Shown here one piece after another: positions 8,867 to 16,439 of a stretch of 64,000 nucleotides of DNA. Under the pieces are notes generated by a model that saw only the letters and a program-made list of their open reading frames with translations, made no database searches and had not been told where the DNA came from. The position numbers were made by a program, and so were the translations under genes. The stretch lies in the NCBI GenBank assembly GCA_944390975.1, contig CALXRX010000002.1, forward strand, positions 30,020 to 94,019. The letters are read 5' to 3'. Position 1 is the first letter of the stretch. Each line of letters opens with the position of its first letter. This DNA comes from an uncultured Clostridia bacterium. GTDB lineage: Bacteria; Bacillota; Clostridia; TANB77; CAG-508.

Positions 8867-9995
8867 AATTATTTTCCTCTCTTTCATCTTTAAAATCATT
8901 TATTTGCATGGCTGGTCTTTTATCACTCTCCAGTACGAGCGTTGGTTTGCCTTGAGGTTTATAAATTAGATTTCCTAATACCTCATTAAATTTTGTTCTT
9001 CCTAGTAGGTTTGTCATTGCTGTGATTCCTAGAACTTTCTTTTCGTAAGGATCATATCCTGCATTTTTAACTGCTGTTGCTACTTCTTCTTCATTTAAGT
9101 ATTTTCGATTAGAACGTCCTTCAACCAGTTTCAAATTTGGATAATTCTTTCCAAGAAGGGCTTGATTTAAAGCATAATCTTTTACATCAGATACCCAAGA
9201 TACCAAATCACTTGATTTAATAAGAATTGATGATATCTCTTCATCTGTTAATTCAGCAGGTTCTTCAAAATCATACTTTGCAAGTTCCATATTGTATTCA
9301 GCTCTCTTTCTACAAGTTGCTTTTATCTTGCAAAACTGACAGTGGTCTCCTGCTTTGAACTCGCCTTTTCCTTCGTAGGCAAGTTCTGCTATTGGCTTTA
9401 GTGTATTTTCTGCCCAACTATATAACTCTGTAACACTCATGTTTGAAACACTGATGTTTTCTATTCTTGGCTGATAAATCACCATGCATACTTCTTCAAT
9501 GTCATATAAGCTGTTAAATAGTTCTAGAGCTCCAATTGCATAGCACATCATTTGTGAATTATCTTCGCTCTCAACTTCTACACCTTTGCCATATTTAAAA
9601 TCAATTATATAAAGTTTTTTGTCTGCTATGATTAAGCAATCTCCTGTTCCAAATCCCTCTGGAACAAATCTTGAAAAGTCTAGTCTTTGTTCTATTAAAA
9701 CAAGTGGGTCTTTACAATAGCTCTTTGCCTCTTCTATAACTTCCATGACATAACTTGCATAATCATTAGCACATCTTTCCATTTCTTCATTATAGTAAGA
9801 TAAACTATCTGTTGGATCTTGCATTTTAATTCCTAGCATTGACTTAACTTTATACTCACAAAGTGTGTGTGCATCTGTACCTTCTTTAGCATATTCAGAT
9901 GTTGTATCTTCTACCTCTGCACATAGCTTTGCTGAAGGAGGACAATTGAGCCATCTTTTACTACTAGATGCTGATAATATTGCATGACTGCTCAT
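8859..9995 (-). CDS. DUF2800 phage nuclease (Cas4/RecB-like)
   Basis: The 378-residue protein has a PD-(D/E)xK core with GTGDCLIIAD followed by YIIDFKYGKG, and a cysteine cluster CQFCKIKATCRKR (about residues 218-230) that with an N-terminal cysteine (NCPPSA) could hold an iron-sulfur cluster, as in Cas4 and AddB-type nucleases. DUF2800 proteins are standard in this phage replication module and may process DNA ends in recombination. Its end overlaps the DUF2815 start by 8 bases. Confidence 0.88.
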   Translation of the reverse strand: MSSHAILSASSSKRWLNCPPSAKLCAEVEDTTSEYAKEGTDAHTLCEYKVKSMLGIKMQDPTDSLSYYNEEMERCANDYASYVMEVIEEAKSYCKDPLVLIEQRLDFSRFVPEGFGTGDCLIIADKKLYIIDFKYGKGVEVESEDNSQMMCYAIGALELFNSLYDIEEVCMVIYQPRIENISVSNMSVTELYSWAENTLKPIAELAYEGKGEFKAGDHCQFCKIKATCRKRAEYNMELAKYDFEEPAELTDEEISSILIKSSDLVSWVSDVKDYALNQALLGKNYPNLKLVEGRSNRKYLNEEEVATAVKNAGYDPYEKKVLGITAMTNLLGRTKFNEVLGNLIYKPQGKPTLVLESDKRPAMQINDFKDEREENNYE

Positions 9996-9996
9996 A

Positions 9997-10332
9997 TTAA
10001 ATTCCCTCCGTTTCTTTCAACAACTCATCATACTTTGATGCGTCTAATTCAGATAATTTGTTAACTCCAAATTTAGTAAGTAACCCTTTTACTTCTGCTG
10101 TTTTACCTGCTCTAGATTTTTCTGCTAAAATTGCTCTTACTTCTTCTAAAGTTACAGACTTTTTATTTTCTTTAGGTTTTTCTGGAGAACTTGAAAAGGC
10201 TGATTCAATACTTCCTACAATGTCATTAATCGATGTTATAATGTCGCTTACTGTAGATAATATTTCACTTAACTTATTTGTACTTTTTCTTAGTTCTTCT
10301 AGTTCTAAAGATAAATTATTCATCTTTGCCAT
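9997..10332 (-). CDS. Phage hypothetical protein, helical
   Basis: A 111-residue protein with a predicted N-terminal coiled coil (residues 5-50, LELEELRKSTNKLSEIL) and a C-terminal segment (about 65-110) containing EEVRAILAEKSRAGKTAEVKGLL, which resembles a domain found in phage single-strand annealing or replication accessory proteins. It ends 1 base before the DUF2800 start, so it belongs to the early operon. Function is not known. Confidence 0.65.
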   Translation of the reverse strand: MAKMNNLSLELEELRKSTNKLSEILSTVSDIITSINDIVGSIESAFSSSPEKPKENKKSVTLEEVRAILAEKSRAGKTAEVKGLLTKFGVNKLSELDASKYDELLKETEGI

Positions 10333-10534
10333 CGGTACTTCCTCCTTCCTTTATTTCTTTGACATCAACGGATTGTACTGACTGACCAGGGTCTAATAAA
10401 AATACTTGTCTATAATCTCCAAATAGAAATTTGATGATTTTCTGTGGCAAAGTTAATTGACCACCTCGCAGTATTTTCACATTGTTGCCATTCTCATCAG
10501 TTACGTTGATTGTGACCTTATGCTTTATAGCCAT
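10316..10534 (-). CDS. Phage hypothetical protein, small
   Basis: A 72-residue, probably beta-rich protein (KHKVTINVTDENGNNVKIL, then an acidic end). It overlaps the next gene by 17 bases. The ribosome site GGGAGG is about 14 bases upstream of the ATG. I recognise no domain. Its place just after the sigma-like gene suggests an early role. Confidence 0.55.
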   Translation of the reverse strand: MAIKHKVTINVTDENGNNVKILRGGQLTLPQKIIKFLFGDYRQVFLLDPGQSVQSVDVKEIKEGGSTDGKDE

Positions 10535-10606
10535 CCTCTTGAGCCTCCCTTCGTATTTGTAAGTCCATTGCCTTACAAGTACTAGGCAAAGAATTTTTTA
10601 TCTTTT

Positions 10607-11143
10607 TTAACCTCTCTTGAAATTTTCTTTTATAAACTTCAAAATTTTTTCCTTGTGCTTATGAACACTCGGTATAGAAGTTCCCATAATTGCGGCTACT
10701 TCAGTAAGTGAATAACCTTCTAGAAAATGAAGTTCATATACTCTTTGTTGTTTTTCAGTCATCATTGAAACAACTTCTCTTAACCTATCTACTTCATCAG
10801 ATGTATCTTCTACAGCAGTCGTATTATCTGCAAGATAGATACACTTGTCCTGATTTCCTTCCTCATCAAAGATTGAATCAATAGATAAGTTCCATATCTC
10901 TTGATATTTTTCGCCTGGGTGTTTTTCTTCCCAATCCTTAATATCTTGTTTTTCTTTTTCAGATATAGGTCTATGCCAATTCTTATGGTTGTAATAAACC
11001 TCTGAATCATCTAAAGAATGTAATTTTTTGATGAACTCCTCTGTTACTCCTTCCTCTCCTGGTTTAATTGTGATTTTAGTTCCATCGTCAAAGATGTAGG
11101 TATAAGTACCCCTGTTTTCTTGTTTTGTTTTATGACTTTTCAT
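10607..11143 (-). CDS. Sigma-70 region 4-like phage regulator
   Basis: The 178-residue product has a variable acidic N-terminal part and a C-terminal helix-turn-helix of the sigma region 4 type (about residues 115-175: EKQQRVYELHFLEGYSLTEV, then SIPSVHKHKEKIL). No region 2 is seen, so it is not a complete sigma factor and may act as a transcription activator or sigma-like partner. It is the first full gene of the minus-strand phage operon. Its ATG abuts the stop codon of a 43-codon leader frame that runs through a terminator, so expression is probably set by attenuation. Confidence 0.78.
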   Translation of the reverse strand: MKSHKTKQENRGTYTYIFDDGTKITIKPGEEGVTEEFIKKLHSLDDSEVYYNHKNWHRPISEKEKQDIKDWEEKHPGEKYQEIWNLSIDSIFDEEGNQDKCIYLADNTTAVEDTSDEVDRLREVVSMMTEKQQRVYELHFLEGYSLTEVAAIMGTSIPSVHKHKEKILKFIKENFKRG

Positions 11144-11275
11144 TTAAAAGTCCTCCCTTCCTTTTGCCTGTTTCGGTGCAGAAGGAAAGGAAAAAAGAGT
11201 CCGTGCTTTTTTAGTACACGGACTCCTACTACCTGATTTAGGGTGCAATAAAGAGAGGGTACTAAAAATAGGCAT
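11144..11275 (-). CDS. Leader reading frame of 43 codons upstream of the sigma-like gene
   Basis: From the ATG 11273-11275, with AAAGGTAAAA upstream, the frame MPIFSTLSLLHPKSG runs through the hairpin at 11191-11225 and ends with TAA at 11144-11146, the base before the ATG of the next gene. A ribosome translating it would block the terminator hairpin, and ending translation here would pass ribosomes to the next start. Whether the peptide itself has a function is unknown. Confidence 0.45.
   Translation of the reverse strand: MPIFSTLSLLHPKSGSRSPCTKKARTLFSFPSAPKQAKGREDF
11191..11225 (-). terminator. Terminator within the phage leader (attenuator)
   Basis: On the minus strand GAGTCCGTG and CACGGACTC form a perfect 9-bp stem with an 11-base loop, followed directly by six Ts. 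It lies 48 bases before the sigma-like gene, so transcripts from upstream would stop unless the hairpin is prevented. Confidence 0.8.
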
Positions 11276-11340
11276 TTTTACCTTTACGGTATTAAATAGC
11301 TTTTATTCGTATCCTTCTGCCCTATTGCAAACTCAGGCAT
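11226..11340 (-). promoter_or_regulatory. Structured leader with an 18-codon frame
   Basis: A short frame starts at the ATG 11338-11340 (MPEFAIGQKDTNKSYLIP) and stops at 11284. CCTGAGTTTGCAATAGGG near its start can pair with CCCTAAATCAGG near 11231-11242, and GCAATA can pair with TATTGC nearby, which gives alternative folds just before the terminator. No known riboswitch class is recognised. The layout suggests translational or structural control of antitermination. Confidence 0.4.
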
Positions 11341-11393
11341 CAAAACATTAAATTTATAAAAAGCAAAAAGTTATTCGTTTTTGTATTTTTTTT

Positions 11394-11426
11394 ATGCAAT
11401 TGCATATTTTTTTTATGCAAAAGCAT
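11394..11426. promoter_or_regulatory. Paired palindromic operators ATGC-N4-GCAT
   Basis: ATGCAATTGCAT (11394-11405, perfect palindrome) and ATGCAAAAGCAT (11415-11426) are 21 bp apart start to start, two helical turns, and each follows a run of Ts. They lie just upstream of the candidate -10 box of the plus-strand island operon and between it and the divergent phage leader. They are probable binding sites for a dimeric regulator. Confidence 0.55.
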
Positions 11427-11448
11427 GGTTTTCTTCATAATTTTCTGA

Positions 11449-11454
11449 TATAAT
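11449..11454 (+). promoter_or_regulatory. -10 box of the island operon promoter
   Basis: A consensus TATAAT stands 155 bases before the first island gene. The sequence 17 bases upstream (TGGTTT) is a poor -35, so activation or a weak basal promoter is likely. Between this box and the gene (11455-11608) are two copies of GGGTAGTC at 11550 and 11560; no gene is seen there. Confidence 0.4.
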
Positions 11455-11608
11455 ATTTTCATCAATTTAAAAATCATATCGTGCTATCTATGAAGTTATT
11501 ACTTCTGCTTTTTACACTTAAGATTTTAACAGCTTTGCTATAAAATCTCGGGTAGTCATGGGTAGTCTTCGGGATGTTTCGGTAATACAAGAAATGAGGA
11601 GATAATTA

Positions 11609-12430
11609 ATGACTTTTTCAAATTTCGCTAAATTACTAAAACCAATCATTGGTGGTTCAGATAACACAGTTGAATTTACTAGGAAACTCTTTATAGCTAT
11701 GATTGGAGAAGATAACTCTACAGTAATTGAAAATAAATCAGATGATAGTTTTAAAGCCTATTACAATGGAAGATCAACAATAAATGGAATAGCTAGAGAA
11801 ATATCTCCTGTTGCTGACCTAGAGAACTTTGTATCTTTCCTTGATAATTTTGGAGACTCAGTTTCAGAGAAACTTTGTGATGCTTTTTCAGGAAGTATTG
11901 ATGAAATAGACCTACAAAATATTAATTACAAAATAGCTAGTTGCTTTGATGAAATCATAAAAAAAGCAGCAGCTACTCAGAGGAAAAGCTCATCTAATAA
12001 AGATGAACCACTTAATATTCCCGTTGAGCAGACTGCTGCTAGTTTCCCTTATACAGAAACTGATAATGAATTGCTTACTGAATTTAATTCAGATTATGAG
12101 GAAATCATGCTTACTTTAATTAGAGGAGACTATGCATCCTATTTAGTAGACATGAGTATTCCTAACAAAATTAAAAAGTTATATCAAGAAAAATGGAAAG
12201 AAAAATCTAATGATTTTGTAAATCCAATGCTAAAATCAGATGTATTTGGAATTTTAGGTGTTCTTGATGAATTAAGTACAAGTTTCATTTCATGTAACTT
12301 AAATACAAGTGTAATCAAAAGTCAAAGAATAAAAATAAGAAATTTATATGTTAAACTTCATCCAGAAAAATATGACAAAAACATCCCATATGATATTTTG
12401 TTAGATGATTGGAATGATAGTGAATTTTAG
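11609..12430 (+). CDS. Island protein 1: unknown, partner of the helicase
   Basis: A 273-residue soluble protein with GAGGAG 9 bases before its ATG. Residues 1-100 form a helical domain with a segment FKAYYNGRSTINGIA and a following FVSFLDNFGDSVSEKL; a low-complexity Lys/Ser linker (about 123-135) leads to a C-terminal helical domain (150-273). I do not recognise a catalytic motif. Similar N-terminal patterns occur, from memory, in proteins near restriction or defence genes of Firmicutes, but I cannot check this. It is the first gene of the operon and ends 15 bases before the helicase gene, so a joint complex is likely. Confidence 0.7.
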   Translation: MTFSNFAKLLKPIIGGSDNTVEFTRKLFIAMIGEDNSTVIENKSDDSFKAYYNGRSTINGIAREISPVADLENFVSFLDNFGDSVSEKLCDAFSGSIDEIDLQNINYKIASCFDEIIKKAAATQRKSSSNKDEPLNIPVEQTAASFPYTETDNELLTEFNSDYEEIMLTLIRGDYASYLVDMSIPNKIKKLYQEKWKEKSNDFVNPMLKSDVFGILGVLDELSTSFISCNLNTSVIKSQRIKIRNLYVKLHPEKYDKNIPYDILLDDWNDSEF

Positions 12431-12445
12431 AAAGGATGATAATAA

Positions 12446-15205
12446 ATGCCAACAATTGATAATTCTATAAAAAGAATAGATAGTGTTATATGTAGACACT
12501 TAGATGAAATCGAAGACTCTTCTCGTGGTGCAATTTCACAAGATATATTAGAGCAACTAATAAAATTCATTAATCATGTAATGCTAAAATTTTATGCCAA
12601 TGGCAAAGAAATCGACATCAACGAAGAAAACTTAACTAAAGCAATCGAATATTGCCAAATAAATAGCGACCTATATACCCTATATAAGTTTCGTAACTAT
12701 TTGCAAGTTGTCACTACACAATACACTTTAGACGAAGATGGATCAGAACGATTAATGTTAAAGTATTATCAGTACTTACTAGAAACAAAAAATCTTCTTA
12801 GCCAGCATTTTGGTATTGAGGTACTGCATAATTTAGATAAATTCCCTTTACATCTAGATGATACCTTACAGGAATACTATAAAAAAATTGCGGAGAAAAT
12901 AGAACGTCATCCTACATCATTACACGCAGATAGTAAAGATAAATATTATATCCAAAAAATCAAACCTCTATTTGTAGATAGAAAGATATATTATGAAGTT
13001 ACATTTACTCCAATTGATGACAGGAAAAATAAATCTAAGACAAACAGAGTTATTGCTTTTACAAAACTCCCAGTCAAAAGTAACTACGCATCTAAATTTC
13101 ACCTTATAAATGAAACTATCGAAATTTTAGGCAAAACCATGCCTATTATAGTTATTGATGGTTGGGAAGTTTCTATAAGAGATTGCGAATTTCAAAATTT
13201 CATATCAATAATAAATGGAGACAAAATAAAAGTAGGTTATCCAGAACAGCGATTAATTTGTGAATTTCTTACTAAAACAAAATACACCTTAAATAACCTA
13301 ATAGACTTCCCAGATTCTGCATATAATGATATTACTAATAGATGGAAAAGTAGCCTAAAAAATCCTATATTTATTCCAACATTAGATTATTGCAGAAACT
13401 TAATATTAAGCGGCAAGAACGGAAAAAACATTCTAAGATACCTACTATATAATATGAATAACGTCATAATAAAAAGTCAATATTCATCAGGGTATTATAG
13501 TAAATATTATGAGGAATGGATTAAAGCTGGTAACGGTCATCTATCTAACTTATATTTAGATATTGGTAGTAAGCCATTTGATGATTTACCATTTAACCGC
13601 TCTCCTCTTGGACATAATCCAAAATTATCTGCAATATTTGAGTGCATTCCTTGTAATGGTAATCGTCATGAATTATTTGCAAGATTTATAGAAAATAATA
13701 CAGAAGGCAAAGGACAATTATTCACTGATATTAGTGAATTGACTAATTACCCAGATTATCAGGAACTTATAAAAACATATAATGAAAATCTTTACTCAGG
13801 GCATAGACCTGAGGGCGATATAATGCTAGAACATAATCAAGTATTTATAAATGATTATAAACTAGACACTTGTACCATAATTGAAAAATTACAAGAATTA
13901 GCTGAGTCAGGTATAGAAAACTACAGCACTGATGTTGATGTATGGCTACTCTTTGATGGCTATGAAATAGATTGTGATGAAAAGAAAGGTATTATTAGAC
14001 AGATATTTTCCGATTCAAAAGTTGGTGTAATATACGGCTCTGCTGGTGTAGGAAAATCCACATTAATAAACCACGTTTCACACTATTTAAACGATGCCCC
14101 TAAATTATACTTAACTCAAACAAATCCAGCAAAAGAAAACTTAATTAGAAAAATTGATGCAGAAAATACTACATTTTCTACAATTGAAAGCTTTAAGCAC
14201 CAAACTACCTCAATGGATTATAAATTGTTAGTTATTGATGAATGTAGTACTGTTAGTAATAAAGATATGGTTGAGATACTTCAAAAAGCAAACTTTGAAA
14301 TGCTTTTATTAGTCGGAGATACTTATCAAATTGATGCAATACAATTTGGAAACTGGTTCTCAGTACTAAAGGCATTCTTACCTGATACTGCTGTTTTTGA
14401 ACTTAAAAAACCTCATAGAACAAAAAACAAACAACTGCTAGAGCTTTGGGATAAAGTTAGATGCATGGATGATACAGCTAAGGAAGTAATTGAAAGAGAA
14501 AGTTATTCTCTAAAAGTAGATGAGTCATTACTTTCCTCACTTGAACCTGACGAGGCTATTTTATGTCTTAATTACGATGGACTATATGGTATAAATAATA
14601 TTAACAGGTTTTTACAAGAAAGTAATCCAAACCCAGCAGTTACTTGGGATGTTCAACAATATAAAGTTGGTGATCCTATACTATTTCTTGATTCAGATAG
14701 ATTCAGACCAGTCATATACAACAATTTGAAAGGAATAATCCGAGATGTTAAAATCATGGATGTAGATACTCCTAATGAACGCATCCGATTTGATGTTGAA
14801 ATTCCTAAATTAGTATATGAAAGAGATACGTATGGTACAGGTCTTGACCTTCTTGAAAACAATGAAGAAGAAGAAACATCTCTTATAAGATTTTATGTAT
14901 ATAAACTTAAAAGTGCTGATGAAGAAGGAGAAGATTTTAGAACTATAGTTCCGTTTCAAGTTGCTTATGCAGTTTCAATACATAAAGCTCAGGGATTAGA
15001 GTTTGAATCCGTCAAAATAGTAGTAACTGATGAAGTTGAGGAATTAGTAACGCATAACGTTTTCTATACTGCTATAACAAGAGCAAGAGAAAAACTAAAA
15101 ATCTACTGGACACCAGAAGTAGAAGAAAAAGTTATAAATAGAATTAAACCTAGGGACATAAGTAAAGATGTTGAAATTTTAAAAAACTATATTGATAAAA
15201 AGTAA
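12446..15205 (+). CDS. Island protein 2: SF1 RecD-like helicase with a large novel N-terminal domain
   Basis: A 919-residue protein. The C-terminal 400 residues hold SF1B (RecD/TraA-like) helicase motifs: Walker A GSAGVGKST at 531-539, Walker B LLVIDEC with Asp598 and Glu599, motif III LLVGDTYQID near 620-629, then SIHKAQGLEF near 843-852 and FYTAITRAREK near 873-883. Residues 1-500 match no family I recognise; they are helical first, then mixed, and lack membrane segments or cysteine clusters. The residues between Walker B and motif V carry a beta-rich insert like the SH3-like domain of RecD. It lies between the 273-residue protein and the regulator with short gaps. A likely role is moving on, or unwinding, DNA marked for restriction. 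Confidence 0.85.
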   Translation: MPTIDNSIKRIDSVICRHLDEIEDSSRGAISQDILEQLIKFINHVMLKFYANGKEIDINEENLTKAIEYCQINSDLYTLYKFRNYLQVVTTQYTLDEDGSERLMLKYYQYLLETKNLLSQHFGIEVLHNLDKFPLHLDDTLQEYYKKIAEKIERHPTSLHADSKDKYYIQKIKPLFVDRKIYYEVTFTPIDDRKNKSKTNRVIAFTKLPVKSNYASKFHLINETIEILGKTMPIIVIDGWEVSIRDCEFQNFISIINGDKIKVGYPEQRLICEFLTKTKYTLNNLIDFPDSAYNDITNRWKSSLKNPIFIPTLDYCRNLILSGKNGKNILRYLLYNMNNVIIKSQYSSGYYSKYYEEWIKAGNGHLSNLYLDIGSKPFDDLPFNRSPLGHNPKLSAIFECIPCNGNRHELFARFIENNTEGKGQLFTDISELTNYPDYQELIKTYNENLYSGHRPEGDIMLEHNQVFINDYKLDTCTIIEKLQELAESGIENYSTDVDVWLLFDGYEIDCDEKKGIIRQIFSDSKVGVIYGSAGVGKSTLINHVSHYLNDAPKLYLTQTNPAKENLIRKIDAENTTFSTIESFKHQTTSMDYKLLVIDECSTVSNKDMVEILQKANFEMLLLVGDTYQIDAIQFGNWFSVLKAFLPDTAVFELKKPHRTKNKQLLELWDKVRCMDDTAKEVIERESYSLKVDESLLSSLEPDEAILCLNYDGLYGINNINRFLQESNPNPAVTWDVQQYKVGDPILFLDSDRFRPVIYNNLKGIIRDVKIMDVDTPNERIRFDVEIPKLVYERDTYGTGLDLLENNEEEETSLIRFYVYKLKSADEEGEDFRTIVPFQVAYAVSIHKAQGLEFESVKIVVTDEVEELVTHNVFYTAITRAREKLKIYWTPEVEEKVINRIKPRDISKDVEILKNYIDKK

Positions 15206-15217
15206 GGAGGTTAATTT

Positions 15218-15454
15218 ATGCATATTAGTTATAACAAATTATGGAAATTATTAATTGATAAAGGAATGAATAAGCAGGATTTAGGAAAAATTGCAAACAT
15301 TAGTCCTGCGTCTATAGCAAAACTCGGAAAAGGTGCAAATGTGACCACAGATGTTCTTCTAAAAATATGTGAAGCATTAGAATGCAATCTTGAAGATATA
15401 ATAGAAACCGTAAAAAATGAAGGAGATGAACAAAATGAGTACTCAATTAAATAG
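15218..15454 (+). CDS. Cro/C-protein-like XRE regulator
   Basis: A 78-residue single-domain helix-turn-helix protein (MNKQDLGKIANISPASIAKL, residues 17-36) with AAGGAGG 7-8 bases before the ATG. Its size and position suit a controller (C) protein of type II restriction-modification systems, which delays endonuclease expression until DNA is methylated. Its 3' end overlaps the endonuclease gene by 20 bases, an arrangement typical of C and R genes. Candidate operators are the palindromes at 11394-11426 and the repeat block at 16371-16410. Confidence 0.85.
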   Translation: MHISYNKLWKLLIDKGMNKQDLGKIANISPASIAKLGKGANVTTDVLLKICEALECNLEDIIETVKNEGDEQNEYSIK

Positions 15455-16355
15455 CAATATCAAATTTGTAGGGACAAACCCTATTATTAATTCAAAAGCA
15501 TCAGAGACATATGTTTCTGTAATTTTCACTTACAACTCAAAAACATGGAAAGGATATGTTCCAATTGAATATCGAAGAACAGGAGTATCAATTGACTTTG
15601 ATGACAAGGATAAATTATATCAACACCTTAATCAAGTATATGATGATATGAACCCATCAAAATTTGATGCTTGGAAAGCAGAACAAGAACTTTTTTGGGC
15701 TAGTAAACCAAATGCAGATACAACCAAAGCATTCTTTGATAAATTAGTGGAAGGTGGATGGAAATGTGGTGCTTGTGAAATGCCACGTAATCCTAATCCT
15801 CAAAGAAGAATTCAAGATTTAAAAGAATTTGGATATACTATTGCTACTGATTTAGCCCATTACTGTCCAAACTGTAATAGAAATACAAGTCAAAGGATTT
15901 TACTTCCTATTCCACGTGGTGGAAATACAGGAAATGGTTATGAAACCTGGTCACCAGCCCTTAGAAAACGAATCATTAGTATTCTTGACAATTTTGATGT
16001 CTATGAATGTGTTACTACCCCACACTGTTTACCTGATCATAAATTTTCAGAGATAAGATGGGATGATAATACAAAAGCAGAAAATCCAGATACCATGACT
16101 GATGATGAAATCAGACAAAAATTCCAATTGATGACTAACCAAAGAAATCAACAAAAAAGAGAAGTTTGTAGAAACTGCTTTCAAACTGGAAAAAGAGGTC
16201 AAATTTACGGAATACCATTCTTCTATGCAGGTGGTCCATATTGGGATAATAACATTCCGCAAAAAGGAAAAGAAGCTGAAAAAGGATGCATCGGATGTCC
16301 TTGGTATGATATAGCTGAATGGAGAAAAAATCTCCTTGATAAAATAGATAAATAA
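15435..16355 (+). CDS. Putative type II restriction endonuclease, zinc-binding HNH
   Basis: The start is the ATG 15435-15437, preceded by AAGGAGATGAACAAA; the frame extends 6 codons further. The 306-residue product has two zinc-knuckle pairs before the core (Cys111/Cys114 and Cys144/Cys147), a degenerate HNH motif (LPDHKFSEIRW with Asp201 and His202, then QLMTNQRNQQK around Asn238) and two more pairs (Cys245/Cys248, Cys285/Cys288). The block running from the DH pair to TGKRGQIYGIPFFYAG is, from memory, typical of a group of HNH restriction enzymes found beside cytosine-5 methyltransferases. The companion methyltransferase lies next downstream. The cleavage site cannot be told from the sequence. 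Confidence 0.78.
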   Translation: MSTQLNSNIKFVGTNPIINSKASETYVSVIFTYNSKTWKGYVPIEYRRTGVSIDFDDKDKLYQHLNQVYDDMNPSKFDAWKAEQELFWASKPNADTTKAFFDKLVEGGWKCGACEMPRNPNPQRRIQDLKEFGYTIATDLAHYCPNCNRNTSQRILLPIPRGGNTGNGYETWSPALRKRIISILDNFDVYECVTTPHCLPDHKFSEIRWDDNTKAENPDTMTDDEIRQKFQLMTNQRNQQKREVCRNCFQTGKRGQIYGIPFFYAGGPYWDNNIPQKGKEAEKGCIGCPWYDIAEWRKNLLDKIDK

Positions 16356-16370
16356 AATAATGCTAAATAT

Positions 16371-16412
16371 TTCTTGATATCACTTGATATTACTTGAATA
16401 GTTAGCTAACAT
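16371..16412 (+). promoter_or_regulatory. Methyltransferase promoter with phased repeats and a palindrome
   Basis: Three consecutive 10-mers at 16371, 16381 and 16391 share CTTGATAT, CTTGATAT and CTTGAATA, and the next 10 bases (16401-16410) are the perfect palindrome GTTAGCTAAC. A promoter fits inside: -35 TTGATA (16384-16389), 17-base spacer, -10 TAACAT (16407-16412). The methyltransferase could thus be made separately from the endonuclease and be controlled by the small regulator. Confidence 0.55.
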
Positions 16413-16439
16413 ATATAAAAATGAAAGGAGCAAATACTA

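Noticed and set aside
11226..11340. A known riboswitch class in the phage leader.
   Set aside because: The conserved cores of common classes (purine, SAM, c-di-GMP, fluoride, T-box) are not recognisable; a translated-leader explanation fits better.
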